DNA of 64,000 nt. Source: Paenibacillus amylolyticus (GTDB lineage Bacteria; Bacillota; Bacilli; Paenibacillales; Paenibacillaceae). The notes beneath the pieces were generated by a model, which was not told the origin of the DNA, searched no databases, and saw only the letters and a list, made by a program, of their open reading frames with translations. The stretch's first letter is position 1; each line of letters starts with the position of its first letter. Shown one piece after another: positions 1 through 10,036 of the stretch. The translations under genes were made by a program, and so were the position numbers. The stretch is from NCBI RefSeq assembly GCF_029689945.1, contig NZ_CP121451.1, positions 4,526,001-4,590,000 of the forward strand, given 5' to 3'.

Positions 1-87
1 CACGAATTTGTACGGTGGCATTGGGTATGCCGGAGCCGTTAGGGGTGTATTCAGATTTTTAGCTATGTTATTCACATCGATTTTCAT
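1..87 (-). CDS. adc: Acetoacetate decarboxylase, N-terminal part (cut by window edge)
   Basis: Only the first 29 codons are in the window; the gene runs off the left edge. The start is the ATG at 85-87 on the minus strand, with a weak AGGTG ribosome site just before it. The visible peptide contains LNTPLTAPAYPMPPYKFV, which lines up closely with the start of clostridial acetoacetate decarboxylase (known: STPLTSPAFPRGPYKF). That enzyme converts acetoacetate to acetone and CO2 using a Schiff-base lysine, which lies outside the window. It is divergent from the LysR gene at 435, which probably controls it. The family call rests on one short but distinctive motif. Confidence 0.72.
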   Translation of the reverse strand, partial: MKIDVNNIAKNLNTPLTAPAYPMPPYKFV

Positions 88-184
88 CAAAGACACCTAC
101 CTTATACATTTTGGTTCTATCTAAGTTAAACTCAAGATTATTTACACTGACACTACGATGACAGAACAACCTTCCAATCGCTGT

Positions 185-233
185 TATCCCCAGATTTTTC
201 GATTCCCTTTCTAAAGGGGAAAATCCGGGGATA
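185..233. repeat. Imperfect inverted repeat in the adc/LysR intergenic region
   Basis: The arms are TATCCCCAGATTTT (185-198) and AAAATCCGGGGATA (220-233), with 13 of 14 positions pairing, and an inner CCCTTT/AAAGGG stem (205-218). A second small hairpin, GCGAGCGCTTCGC followed by TTTTT, lies at 238-255. The rest of the 347-base divergent gap (88-434) is AT-rich, with a possible -10 TATAAT at 378-383 for the LysR gene. The repeat may be an operator or a transcript structure; its role is not shown. Confidence 0.5.
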
Positions 234-434
234 AAGGCGAGCGCTTCGCTTTTTCAGGTTTTTTCTGCCCTCTTCGTTATTGTGTAAATGAGTAGTTCAA
301 CTTATATAGCAGGTTTTTGGTATTTAAAATTTGAACTATATCTCGTAAAAAAATTCTACATCAATATTTAAATTTAATATAATACATAATAAGTACTATA
401 TATATTTATCAGAATAAATAAGGAGTGCGCGTGA

Positions 435-1322
435 ATGGAATTGCTTCAGCTCAAATATTTTCAGACCGTTGCCTACACCGAACATATCTCCAAGGCAGCT
501 GCACAATTGAATATTGCTCAACCCTCTCTAAGCTTGACGATTAAAAGACTTGAGGATGAACTGGGTACTCCCTTATTTCACAGGAGAGGACGAAACATTC
601 AATTAAATGCCTCAGGTGCAATTCTATTGAAACACGTAAACCGAATTTTTATTGAAATTGAAAATGCAGAGATGGAGATTAAAGCGGAGGAACATCATAT
701 ATCCAATACGATCAGGATCTCCATTACGAATACGCGATTTCTCACCGGCCTCATTAGTGACTACATCAACAGTTCCCCCGAAACTAAGCTTCATCAGGGC
801 ATTGGGACCCGCAGTGAAATTATTACAGGCTTGAAGAAAGGCGACATGCATCTGGGTATTACGGGGCATCCGATTCTGGATGAGGAGATAGAGAGTGTTG
901 TCCTGGTCGAGGAGGATATTGTCTTGGTGGTGCCCAGAAATCATGCATATGGCGGAGAGACAAGCATTTCATTACATGTTGTTGCAAGTGAGCCCTTTAT
1001 TTCCCTTGCGGACAATAAGGAGTACAGTCGATTTACCACCATGCTCTGTGAAAAGGCTGGCTTCCTGCCTAATCTTGCATTCGAAGTTGATTCTCATACT
1101 CTGCTCGAAATTATCAGGCTTGATCAGGGTGTTGCGTTACTTCCTATCTCCGTATGTAGAGCACTCGGGTTAAGTTATGTGAAAATTGCTGACGATTCAG
1201 CAGTATATCCAATTAGCCTATCCTGGGTCAAACAGAAATGGTTATCTCCTTCAACTAAAGAATTTCTTGATTTTATTACGTCGTACTATGCAGAAAATGC
1301 AGGCTTATATAAGGTGGAATAG
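435..1322 (+). CDS. LysR-family transcriptional regulator
   Basis: This is a 295-residue DNA-binding regulator of usual LysR length. The N-terminal winged helix-turn-helix (about residues 1-60) carries the typical pattern FQTVAYTEHISKAAAQLNIA followed by a QPSLS recognition helix. The effector-binding domain fills residues 90-290. The start ATG has AGGAG nine bases upstream. It is divergent from the adc gene at the left edge, the classical arrangement for a LysR protein controlling its neighbour, so acetoacetate or short-acid metabolism is the inferred regulon. The effector cannot be read from the sequence. Confidence 0.9.
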   Translation: MELLQLKYFQTVAYTEHISKAAAQLNIAQPSLSLTIKRLEDELGTPLFHRRGRNIQLNASGAILLKHVNRIFIEIENAEMEIKAEEHHISNTIRISITNTRFLTGLISDYINSSPETKLHQGIGTRSEIITGLKKGDMHLGITGHPILDEEIESVVLVEEDIVLVVPRNHAYGGETSISLHVVASEPFISLADNKEYSRFTTMLCEKAGFLPNLAFEVDSHTLLEIIRLDQGVALLPISVCRALGLSYVKIADDSAVYPISLSWVKQKWLSPSTKEFLDFITSYYAENAGLYKVE

Positions 1323-1359
1323 AGTATCTTGTCCAATGAAAAATGATAAAGATAAAAAC

Positions 1360-1398
1360 AAAGACCATGTTACTCCTGTTGCAGGAGGCATGGTCTTT
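1360..1398. terminator. Bidirectional terminator between LysR and GH4 genes
   Basis: Stem AAAGACCATG (1360-1369) pairs with CATGGTCTTT (1389-1398), with an inner CTCCTG/CAGGAG stem. On the minus strand it is followed by GTTTTTATC, and it lies directly after the stop codons of both convergent genes. Confidence 0.8.
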
Positions 1399-1413
1399 AA
1401 ACGTTATCTACTT

Positions 1414-2820
1414 TTAGCTGTATTGCAGTTTATCCCTATACCAAACGTCCGGAATCATCTCACGCTCCAGTTCCAACAATTCGTGGATGATCCTGTCTGC
1501 ATCACTAATGGAATTCACGAGTGGGTCGGTGAGCATCGCCCTTCTCAGCTTCTCATAGCTCTGTTCCAGCACCGCTTCCACCGTAAGCTCATGGGTATCC
1601 AGTACAAGTTCTTGCATCCCTCGTATCCCACGCGGCATCTCGCCTACATGGAGTGGTTTCACGCCGTCCATATCTACATCGCACAGGAGTTCCAGGAACG
1701 AATCCGCATTCATGTTGGTTACCGCGCCTTGATTGAGCGTATTAATGAAGAACTTTTTGCCCAAGTTCCCCACCATATTTTCAATGATATCGGTCGCATG
1801 GTCCGGTCCAAACGTGTTCATGTAGTCAGCAATCGGGATATTCCCGGCAAGAAAGTCATCCACCTGACGCCACATTTCATCGTGACGCTCATATCTGTCC
1901 TCTGTCTCCCAGATCGATAATGGTGGGATTGTGTCCGCAGTTTTGCCAAGTCCTTGCCAATACCGAACGTATTCCTTCGTATGCGCCGTACAAGTAGGAA
2001 TGATTCCGAAAATATCATACAGCTCGTAAGTAATTGCATCGTTAAAAAGAGCTTTTGCGCCGCGATCACCGCCGTTGTTCTCGTCACCTGCCAGCTTACG
2101 CATGGCCTCTGCGATTGTGGGCATTACATTTTTTCCTTCATACTCGGCTTTGAGCAGCCAAGTGAAATGATTGACACCAGCGATACGAAAATCGAATTTC
2201 TGGTTGATCTCTTCCGTAAACTGGCTATGGTCTCCAATGATCCCGGCTCGAACGGCGTAATAGGCTTTTTTATGCGGCATATGATGACTATCGCACAGTG
2301 CAAAAGATTTAAGCTTCGGCGCATAACGATGCAATGCGATGCCATGCACGGTAGACGGGTTAATATAATTGATCACCCATGCATCTGGACACAGCTCCTC
2401 TATGTCTTTGGCGCACTCCATGATCACCGGCAGTTCCCGCATCGCCCGAAAGATTCCGCCAGGGCCAATCGTATCGCCGGAACACATGCGAATTCCATAC
2501 TTAAGCGAAATCTGGCAGTCAATGCCCCGATATTTCACCGATTGCTCTGCGAAGCTGAGCACAACGAAGTCAGCTCCTGGAAGCACCTGTCTTCGGTCCA
2601 CCGAACCTTCAATCTTTAAGGATACGTTGTTCTCCCGGGCAACCCTCTCTGCCAGTGTTACCATTTTCGAAAGCCGTTCCTCATCCGTATCCACCAAAGC
2701 CAGCGTTCCCTGATTCAGATATGGGGAGTGAACCATCTGCCAGATGGACTGACGACCGAAAAACAGGCTGCCTGCTCCAATAACAACTACCTTTGGATGC
2801 TGTGTGCTTGTAACCTTCAT
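1414..2820 (-). CDS. Glycoside hydrolase family 4 (alpha-galactosidase/alpha-galacturonidase-like)
   Basis: This is a 468-residue NAD- and metal-dependent glycosidase of the GH4 type, likely cytoplasmic because no signal peptide is seen. It begins with a Rossmann motif, VVVIGAGSLFFG (residues 10-21), then has CSGDTIGPGGIFRAMR, INYINPSTVH, CDSHH and GVNHFTW, which are the GH4 cofactor, substrate and metal regions. The start is set at MKVTSTQ because GAGGAGGGG lies just upstream; an upstream in-frame ATG at 2853 has no ribosome site. Substrate is uncertain: LplD-type galacturonidase and MelA-type galactosidase are both possible. It is divergent from the AraC gene at 2997, its probable regulator. 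Confidence 0.85.
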   Translation of the reverse strand: MKVTSTQHPKVVVIGAGSLFFGRQSIWQMVHSPYLNQGTLALVDTDEERLSKMVTLAERVARENNVSLKIEGSVDRRQVLPGADFVVLSFAEQSVKYRGIDCQISLKYGIRMCSGDTIGPGGIFRAMRELPVIMECAKDIEELCPDAWVINYINPSTVHGIALHRYAPKLKSFALCDSHHMPHKKAYYAVRAGIIGDHSQFTEEINQKFDFRIAGVNHFTWLLKAEYEGKNVMPTIAEAMRKLAGDENNGGDRGAKALFNDAITYELYDIFGIIPTCTAHTKEYVRYWQGLGKTADTIPPLSIWETEDRYERHDEMWRQVDDFLAGNIPIADYMNTFGPDHATDIIENMVGNLGKKFFINTLNQGAVTNMNADSFLELLCDVDMDGVKPLHVGEMPRGIRGMQELVLDTHELTVEAVLEQSYEKLRRAMLTDPLVNSISDADRIIHELLELEREMIPDVWYRDKLQYS

Positions 2821-2996
2821 CCAGAACCCCTCCTCGTAATGATATAAGTTCATTATAGGGGAGTGGGCTGAAATCGGAATGTGTGATAGTTTTCAAACCA
2901 TGTTATAAAGTACGATAGTTAACAAGAGATATATCCTTTGTTATGATAGTGAAAAACGAAGGATGTCATAAAGTGGAGAGGATACGGTTGGATTAG

Positions 2997-3848
2997 ATGC
3001 ATACAGGAACTGTAAATATGAGTATCATTGACGAACTATCGGAATATATCACACTGCGCATGAGTTCTTATCTGGAACAAACACACGACAGCAATTGGAC
3101 AGAGCACAAGTCTCATTCCGATTATGATCTGTGGTTCATTACAGCAGGCTCCGTCCAGATTAGTATGGATGGAATCGAACATATGGCGGACCCGGGTGAC
3201 ATCGTGTTTTTTTACCCCGATATGCCCTATACCGCTTCCACGACCGGAGATCTGTGCCGTTTTGTATACATGCACTTTGATTTCAGCATCGCTGAGCAAA
3301 AACGCATTCTCGGCGAGTTTCAACTCCCGGGCATCGTACCTGGCAACTTGATCAGGGATGAATCCACCCTGTTCACCTCATCCTATCGAAGGTTCAAGCA
3401 AAGTAGCGGCGCTTCCGGAAGTCCACTTTACTTAAAGGCCTCTCTGCTTCTCGTCATCGCCAAAATTTTGGAATTACACGGGCAAGGTCTGTATCACGGT
3501 GAGTTTCTGAAAGACCGCAAACCGAGAAAAATCGAAGGAAGTCTGGAAGTTCTGCAGAACGTGTTCCCCTACGTGGATGCGAATCTGCATCGTGCCATCC
3601 GAGTGAACGAGCTTGCGGTTATTGCCGGCGTCTCTGAGAAATATTTCATTTCTTTGTTCAAGAGAATTCTGGGTATCACACCAGGACAGTACATCAATCA
3701 AATCAGAATGAACCGGGCCAGAGATTATCTGTACGAGAAGAAATATACGATTCAGCAAATTGCCGGATTTCTGGGTTACCCCGATCCCTTTACGTTCTCC
3801 AAAGCATTCAAAAAATTTTACAACGTGCCTCCTTCCCAATTTGAATAG
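2997..3848 (+). CDS. AraC-family transcriptional regulator
   Basis: This 283-residue regulator has an N-terminal cupin-like sensing half (HSDYDLWFITAGSVQISMDG, residues about 35-110) and a C-terminal double helix-turn-helix (about 180-283) with LAVIAGVSEKYFISLFKRI and the family signature ending FSKAFKKFYNVPPSQF. Cupin-type AraC proteins usually sense sugars and activate adjacent catabolic genes, so the divergent GH4 gene is the likely target. The ribosome site is poor: GGAGAGGA is about 17 bases before the ATG, so the start could be the ATG seven codons later. Confidence 0.9.
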   Translation: MHTGTVNMSIIDELSEYITLRMSSYLEQTHDSNWTEHKSHSDYDLWFITAGSVQISMDGIEHMADPGDIVFFYPDMPYTASTTGDLCRFVYMHFDFSIAEQKRILGEFQLPGIVPGNLIRDESTLFTSSYRRFKQSSGASGSPLYLKASLLLVIAKILELHGQGLYHGEFLKDRKPRKIEGSLEVLQNVFPYVDANLHRAIRVNELAVIAGVSEKYFISLFKRILGITPGQYINQIRMNRARDYLYEKKYTIQQIAGFLGYPDPFTFSKAFKKFYNVPPSQFE

Positions 3849-3867
3849 AGTCCTGCAGATACACAAA

Positions 3868-3896
3868 GAGGCAACCGGGCTATGCCGGCTGCCTCC
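3868..3896. terminator. Hairpin terminator between AraC and kinase genes
   Basis: Stem GAGGCAACCGG pairs with CCGGCTGCCTC, with one unpaired base per arm. It lies between two convergent genes. The minus-strand side is followed by TTTGTGT and the plus side by CTTAATT, so the T tracts are weak. Confidence 0.6.
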
Positions 3897-3956
3897 TTAA
3901 TTGATGTATTAATGATTATTCATCGTTTAGATTGGATGTAGATCAGTAGGTCCTTT

Positions 3957-5084
3957 TCAGCGTTCCTCATATTCAAAGGGAGCCTCAGTGGAATAGATCT
4001 CATGAAAGAATCCTTTATAAGGTATATCTTCTTCCAAACACTTAATCAGATATAACAGAACCTCGTCATCCTCTTCCGGCTCCTCCCCTTCACGCTGCAT
4101 CACCTCAAAATGATCCACAATGTTCTCCAGAAGGCTGACTTGAATAAATAAAGGCAGCTTCTCCAGCATGGCATCCGAAACCTGGGTTTCTGACGTGTAT
4201 CCGGCGAGCACGGTTTGGAAATACTCCTCCATGAACTTTTTACGTTTGTCCGCTTCAGGTTCAAATTGAACCCAACCGACTCCGTTGACCCACAAACTTG
4301 CGAGGTCAAGCATGTACCAGCCATAACAGGAATTGTCGAAATCATATACCGTAATTTGTCCCGTATCAAAATCGATCGAATAATTCCCGTCATTGTAGTC
4401 GAAATGGATCATGCCCAATGTTTTCTGGCTCATCTCCAATTCTTGTACCGCTTGGAGAAGTTCCACCATTTTGCTTCTAAGCAGAGAGTATGATTCAGGG
4501 ACCAACCTCTCGATATACTCCGTATTATATTTTTCCAAAAAATGATGCCTGCTATGAACGGGCTCATAGCTTTTGGATAGCTGATGCATTTTCCCCAGAA
4601 CTTTACCGCTATTATAATGGTATTCCGTAAGCGGAACCCCTTCACGATACTGATAATGGTTCTCTACCAGCAATTTTCCCTTGGCCTTCACAAACATACA
4701 GATAAAGAACGTATGCTCATCATAAGTGATCTCTTCCAACAGATGGCCTTTTTTCGAGCTGACTACATTCGAGACACTTGCACCATGCTCAAATAAATAC
4801 CGTACATACTCGAGTTCGGCAATGTAATCTTCGAGCTTTCTGTCAGGCATAAAAGACACGCGGAGAATTAGCGTTTCACATCCCGCTTGGTCACAAGTGT
4901 AAACGACATTCCGCCCACCCTCATGAGGCGCAATAAGCTGGATGTTGTAACCCTCCAGATGAAACAACTCAGATACCAGCGCCAGTACATGGGTATTGCT
5001 AATGTTAACAGCTTCGTTAAAGTTAATCTTGATCTCCTCCAGTAAACATTGTTGGGACGGTTTCCCGCACTGCAATGTCCACAA
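3957..5084 (-). CDS. Aminoglycoside phosphotransferase/homoserine kinase-like protein
   Basis: This cytoplasmic protein of about 375 residues has the protein-kinase-like fold of the APH/CotS group. The catalytic loop is HFDYNDGNY (HxDxxxxN type) and the metal-binding motif is VYDFDNSCYGWY; an N-lobe region with ILRVSFMP probably contributes to nucleotide binding. The substrate is unknown. The start is uncertain: TTG at 5084 has AAGGA close upstream, while a GGAGGAG lies inside the reading frame near 5040 without an ATG, GTG or TTG at good spacing. It stands alone between unrelated genes. Confidence 0.8.
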   Translation of the reverse strand: MWTLQCGKPSQQCLLEEIKINFNEAVNISNTHVLALVSELFHLEGYNIQLIAPHEGGRNVVYTCDQAGCETLILRVSFMPDRKLEDYIAELEYVRYLFEHGASVSNVVSSKKGHLLEEITYDEHTFFICMFVKAKGKLLVENHYQYREGVPLTEYHYNSGKVLGKMHQLSKSYEPVHSRHHFLEKYNTEYIERLVPESYSLLRSKMVELLQAVQELEMSQKTLGMIHFDYNDGNYSIDFDTGQITVYDFDNSCYGWYMLDLASLWVNGVGWVQFEPEADKRKKFMEEYFQTVLAGYTSETQVSDAMLEKLPLFIQVSLLENIVDHFEVMQREGEEPEEDDEVLLYLIKCLEEDIPYKGFFHEIYSTEAPFEYEER

Positions 5085-5241
5085 AAGGAATCCTTGTAAC
5101 GCAAATCTCCTTTTGTGAACCTAAAGCATAATCACCTGGTTAGACATTGAATTCACTCCTCTTATTTTGATGTAACAATTTTACATAATTATCCCTTAAT
5201 TGGCTAGTACAAATGGCTGACCACCCTCGTCATGAAGCAGG

Positions 5242-5271
5242 GCACTGCGTGCTGGGAGCTGCACGCAGTGC
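5242..5271. repeat. Inverted repeat with perfect 11-bp arms
   Basis: GCACTGCGTGC (5242-5252) and GCACGCAGTGC (5261-5271) form a strong hairpin with an 8-base loop. It lies just beyond the bgl terminator and has no T tract on either side of its own, so it may back up that terminator or act for the kinase gene promoter region. Confidence 0.6.
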
Positions 5272-5300
5272 GAAAAATAAAGACCGCCCATATGGGCGGC
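5272..5300 (-). terminator. Rho-independent terminator of the bgl operon
   Basis: On the minus strand GCCGCCCATATGGGCGGT forms a GC-rich hairpin followed by CTTTATTTTT. It lies 17 bases after the stop of the GH1 gene. Confidence 0.9.
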
Positions 5301-5316
5301 TTATCATTTTGTATAA

Positions 5317-6869
<1,553 letters not shown>

Positions 6870-8807
6870 TTAGCGAACGGTGAGGAGAAGCAATTCATTC
6901 ATCGGAATCACCCCCTTCACCTGAACCGGTACCACGTCAAGGTAATCTGGTGTATTGGTTACGATTACCGGTGTGACCGGATTAACCCCAGCATCCTGAA
7001 TGCCATCCAGGTCGACCTCCAACAGCAGATCACCCTTCTTCACTTCGTGTCCGGCAGTAACCTTCACGTCAAAAAATTTCCCTTTGAGCGATACGCTGTT
7101 CAATCCAACGTGAATAAGAATTTCAATCCCGCTCGTCGACGTTAACATGACCGCATGTTTGCTTTTGGCAACCATGGTGACGATCCCGTCAAATGGAGCT
7201 GTTACACGTCCTTCCTGCGGAAGAATGGCAATACCTTTTCCTGTCATCTCCTCAGCAAAGGTTGTGTCCGGTAGCGATGCAAGCGGCACCACTTCACCAG
7301 TGAGCGGGCTGAATACTTCGCCTTTCTTTTCCTCAATGGAATGCACGGTTACAGCTCTGGCCTCTTCATCAGTCACAACAGTTGTTGTAGCTTGTTGTGG
7401 CTGGGATGCATGCTGGGATGAATCTGATACGGCATTTCTATTTGAGTTCGGCTCATCCCACTTGAGCAGTAAAGTCAATATGAAGGAAACGGTAAAGCTG
7501 ATGCCGATACCGATCAGAGCATACCAGAAGTTAGCCATGCCTCCCCCTGGGCCAAGGTATAACGGAAGGGCCAGCAGTCCCGGCACGGCAAAGCCGAAGC
7601 ACTTCAAACCAACTGCAGTAATAAACCCGCCACCAGCGGCCCCACCGATCAGTGAAGCATAAAATGGTTTTTTCAACTTCAGTGTTACCCCGTACAGCGC
7701 TGGCTCCGTGATGCCGAGCAAGGCAGAGATGCCGCTGGATAAGGCTATGGATTTCATGGACTTGTCTTTTGTTTTGAGAAACACAGCCGCAACGGCACCC
7801 GCCTGACTCATATTGGTCACAAGGTTGATCGGTAACAAAAGCACGTCATATCCTAGTTTGCTCAAGTTCTGCAACGTACCCGGGAAAAACGCATAGTGCA
7901 TGCCTGTCATGACGATCAATGGCATTAATCCACCAAGAACAATTCCCGTTAACGGACCTGAATGAGCAAATAGCCAGGATGTACCCATTTCCAGATAGAT
8001 ACCGATGTAGTTACCGAGTGGCCCAATGGCAATGAGCAGAATGGGAACCGTGATAACTAATACAATCATCGAGGTGAAGATCACCTTGACCGGGCCAGGA
8101 ATGAATCGATCCACCCAGCGATGAACGTAACTCAGAAGCCATACACCCAGAATGATTGGAATGACAGACTGGGTATAATTCACAATGGACACGGGCAGGG
8201 ATAGAAAACGTATCGGCTCCAGTTGATTTGCCAAATATGCATTCAGGATGGTTGGATACAATAACGTACCCGCGAGGGTCAAGGCAATATATTCATTGAC
8301 TTTGAACTTGCGGGCAGACGAGACAGCAAGCAGAAAAGGTAAAAAGTAAAAGGCTGCATTCCCTACAGATGACAGAATCTGATACTCACCACTTGTCTCC
8401 TGGATTGCTCCGAGTGTAACCAGCAAAGCCAGAATACCCTTCAGCATACCTGTGCCTATGATGGCAGGAAGGATGGGAGTGAAGATACCCGAGATTGTAT
8501 CCAGTACAGCATTAATGCCTTTGGAACGGGGAGCACCTGCTTCGGGTTGCGGCCCGCCATCCTGTTTCAGTTGATCTTCAATCTCTTCATACACGCCCGC
8601 GACCTTATTTCCGATGACGACTTGAAACTGATCACTTTGAAATTGGGCTCCGAGTACACCGTCCAGTTCTCTGATCTGCTCAAGCTGAACCTTGTCTTCA
8701 TCACGAACATTGAATCGCAGTCGTGTGATGCAATGCCAGGCTTGTGTTATGTTCCCTTGCCCTCCTGTTAAGTGAATGATTTCTTTTGATAACTCCCGAT
8801 GATTCAT
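6870..8807 (-). CDS. bglP: Beta-glucoside PTS transporter, EIIBCA
   Basis: Membrane permease of 645 residues that imports and phosphorylates aryl-beta-glucosides. Domains in order: EIIB (residues 1-85, phospho-Cys26 in WHCITRLRF), EIIC with about ten hydrophobic segments (about 105-450), a Gln/Thr-rich linker, and EIIA (about 500-645) with the phospho-His in ILIHVGLNSV. The start MNHRELSKE follows AAGGAGGAAGCAGC; the ATG at 8849 lies inside the upstream terminator region and is rejected. It lies between licT and the phospho-glucosidase, and its leader holds a RAT/terminator switch. Confidence 0.95.
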   Translation of the reverse strand: MNHRELSKEIIHLTGGQGNITQAWHCITRLRFNVRDEDKVQLEQIRELDGVLGAQFQSDQFQVVIGNKVAGVYEEIEDQLKQDGGPQPEAGAPRSKGINAVLDTISGIFTPILPAIIGTGMLKGILALLVTLGAIQETSGEYQILSSVGNAAFYFLPFLLAVSSARKFKVNEYIALTLAGTLLYPTILNAYLANQLEPIRFLSLPVSIVNYTQSVIPIILGVWLLSYVHRWVDRFIPGPVKVIFTSMIVLVITVPILLIAIGPLGNYIGIYLEMGTSWLFAHSGPLTGIVLGGLMPLIVMTGMHYAFFPGTLQNLSKLGYDVLLLPINLVTNMSQAGAVAAVFLKTKDKSMKSIALSSGISALLGITEPALYGVTLKLKKPFYASLIGGAAGGGFITAVGLKCFGFAVPGLLALPLYLGPGGGMANFWYALIGIGISFTVSFILTLLLKWDEPNSNRNAVSDSSQHASQPQQATTTVVTDEEARAVTVHSIEEKKGEVFSPLTGEVVPLASLPDTTFAEEMTGKGIAILPQEGRVTAPFDGIVTMVAKSKHAVMLTSTSGIEILIHVGLNSVSLKGKFFDVKVTAGHEVKKGDLLLEVDLDGIQDAGVNPVTPVIVTNTPDYLDVVPVQVKGVIPMNELLLLTVR

Positions 8808-8830
8808 GCTGCTTCCTCCTTTTTTGGGCG

Positions 8831-8887
8831 AAAAAAAACCAAATGCCAACCCGGCCCGCTACAGGTAGCGGAGTCGGAAACATTTGG
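8831..8887 (-). terminator. Leader terminator upstream of bglP
   Basis: On the minus strand CCAAATG (8881-8887) pairs with CATTTGG (8839-8845) around an inner CCGCTACCTGTAGCGG hairpin, and eight T follow (8831-8838). The outer stem overlaps the last bases of the adjacent RAT, so the two structures are mutually exclusive, as in known LicT/SacT leaders. Confidence 0.92.
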
Positions 8888-8915
8888 TGGTGCCTGATCG
8901 AATCAGTAACACTCC
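8886..8915 (-). promoter_or_regulatory. RAT antiterminator site for LicT (bglP leader)
   Basis: The 30-base minus-strand element starts GGAGTGTTACTGATTC and ends GATCAGGCACCACC. This matches the known LicT RAT pattern (GGATTGTTACTGC, ATTC loop, GCAGGC, then a run of A/C). Binding of dephosphorylated/activated LicT would block the overlapping terminator. Confidence 0.92.
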
Positions 8916-8960
8916 ATATTCATAATCATGTGGTATGGCTACAAGCTGGTTGTATAGAGA

Positions 8961-9809
8961 TCAACCCGTGTCGGAACGGGATGTCACTCTCTCGATGTGA
9001 ATCATGAGGTACACCATCTCATCGGGAGTAATTGCGAATCCACGCTGCTGCTCCATCGCTTCTTTTATCTTAAGCGCGCACTGGAAGCTGGACGGATATC
9101 GCTCTGACAATACATCATACAGAAACTGCTGATCCTTGAAGGAAAGCACTTCCCTGTTCAATTGTCGAACGATAAAATATCTCAGATGGGTAACGAAACG
9201 GGAAAAATCAGTAGTTTCCTGATCCATTGCCATTCCAAAATGATTCGTCATGATATCTAATATGTCATTAATCATTTGGGTTATCTTGATCGTTTGATTC
9301 ATGCTGCCGGAATCAAACTGCGAATTCACAAAATGAAGAGCGATGGAGCTTGCCTCTGTCGATGGCAAACATACCTCAAAAGCTTCGTTGATTCGTTCGA
9401 CGGCATAGGCTCCAATACGGTATTCCACAGGATACAGATGTCGGATATCCCAGTGAAGCGGATTCTGCACGTCCACGCCACTCTTGAAACGGTCCATCGC
9501 AAAGTGAATGTGATCAGCCAGGGTGAGCAGGATGGAATCGTTCAGCTTTTTACCGATTTGGTTCCGGCCATGCTCAATGATTTGATCGGTAACGTTGATG
9601 ACTTGCAGCGGGATATCATTAAAAAATTGCTCCAATCGCTGATATTTGTCATCTGAGCCGATTCGAAATGTCTTTTGAATCTGTTCCCGTTCGATCCATT
9701 GTCCTTTCACTTTTTTGAACCCAACTCCGGTTCCGATCACAATGACTTCGCAGCCTTCGGCATCCTCTGCCAGGGCGATGTTGTTGTTTAACGTTTTTTT
9801 GAACCTCAT
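8961..9809 (-). CDS. licT: BglG/LicT-family transcriptional antiterminator
   Basis: RNA-binding antiterminator of 282 residues. The co-antiterminator RNA-binding domain is residues 1-55 (LNNNIALAEDAEGCEVIVIG), followed by PRD1 (about 65-170, with KLNDSILLTLADHIHFA) and PRD2 (about 175-282, with ALHFVN and the C-terminal YLMIHIERV). The PRD histidines are the PTS phosphorylation sites that tie activity to beta-glucoside supply. The start MRFKKTLNNN follows GGGGGTGAG; an in-frame ATG 20 codons earlier lies inside the leader terminator and is rejected. Its own leader carries a second RAT, so it should autoregulate. Confidence 0.95.
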   Translation of the reverse strand: MRFKKTLNNNIALAEDAEGCEVIVIGTGVGFKKVKGQWIEREQIQKTFRIGSDDKYQRLEQFFNDIPLQVINVTDQIIEHGRNQIGKKLNDSILLTLADHIHFAMDRFKSGVDVQNPLHWDIRHLYPVEYRIGAYAVERINEAFEVCLPSTEASSIALHFVNSQFDSGSMNQTIKITQMINDILDIMTNHFGMAMDQETTDFSRFVTHLRYFIVRQLNREVLSFKDQQFLYDVLSERYPSSFQCALKIKEAMEQQRGFAITPDEMVYLMIHIERVTSRSDTG

Positions 9810-9831
9810 GATGTTCTCACCCCCAATATGC

Positions 9832-9897
9832 AAAAAGCACCACCATGGTCCCGGACACAAGTCAAACAAACTTGTGAAATCCAGACTGTGGTGGTGC
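9832..9897 (-). terminator. Leader terminator upstream of licT
   Basis: On the minus strand GCACCACCA (9889-9897) pairs with TGGTGGTGC (9837-9845), with an inner CACAAGT/ACTTGTG stem, then TTTTT (9832-9836). Its 5-prime arm is the 3-prime end of the RAT, giving a clear either/or switch. Confidence 0.93.
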
Positions 9898-9919
9898 CTG
9901 ATCGAATCAGTGACACTCC
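9890..9919 (-). promoter_or_regulatory. RAT antiterminator site for LicT (licT leader)
   Basis: This 30-base minus-strand element differs from the bglP RAT by one base (GTCACTG instead of GTTACTG in the left arm) and keeps the ATTC loop and the GGCACCACC end. It overlaps the terminator stem by eight bases. Confidence 0.92.
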
Positions 9920-9946
9920 TTATTTAGCTGTATCTTACACCACCGA

Positions 9947-9960
9947 TGTAATCGTTGTCA
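9947..9960. promoter_or_regulatory. Possible cre (CcpA) site upstream of licT
   Basis: TGTAATCGTTGTCA matches 12 of 14 positions of the cre consensus TGWAARCGYTWNCW. It lies about 30 bases before the licT RAT, where the promoter should be. A weak match, supported mainly by context. Confidence 0.4.
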
Positions 9961-10036
9961 ATACCAATGAAAAGGATTTTCTTACACTTCATCTAGTTGA
10001 TTATTGTCTTATTAAAATGACATAATAGATGGCATT

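Noticed and set aside
1186..1920. Long plus-strand open frame of 244 codons
   Set aside because: It overlaps the LysR end and is antisense to the well-supported GH4 gene, with no recognisable motif.
5242..5271. Strong hairpin as a second terminator or small RNA
   Set aside because: No T tract on either strand and no promoter evidence, so it is listed only as an inverted repeat.
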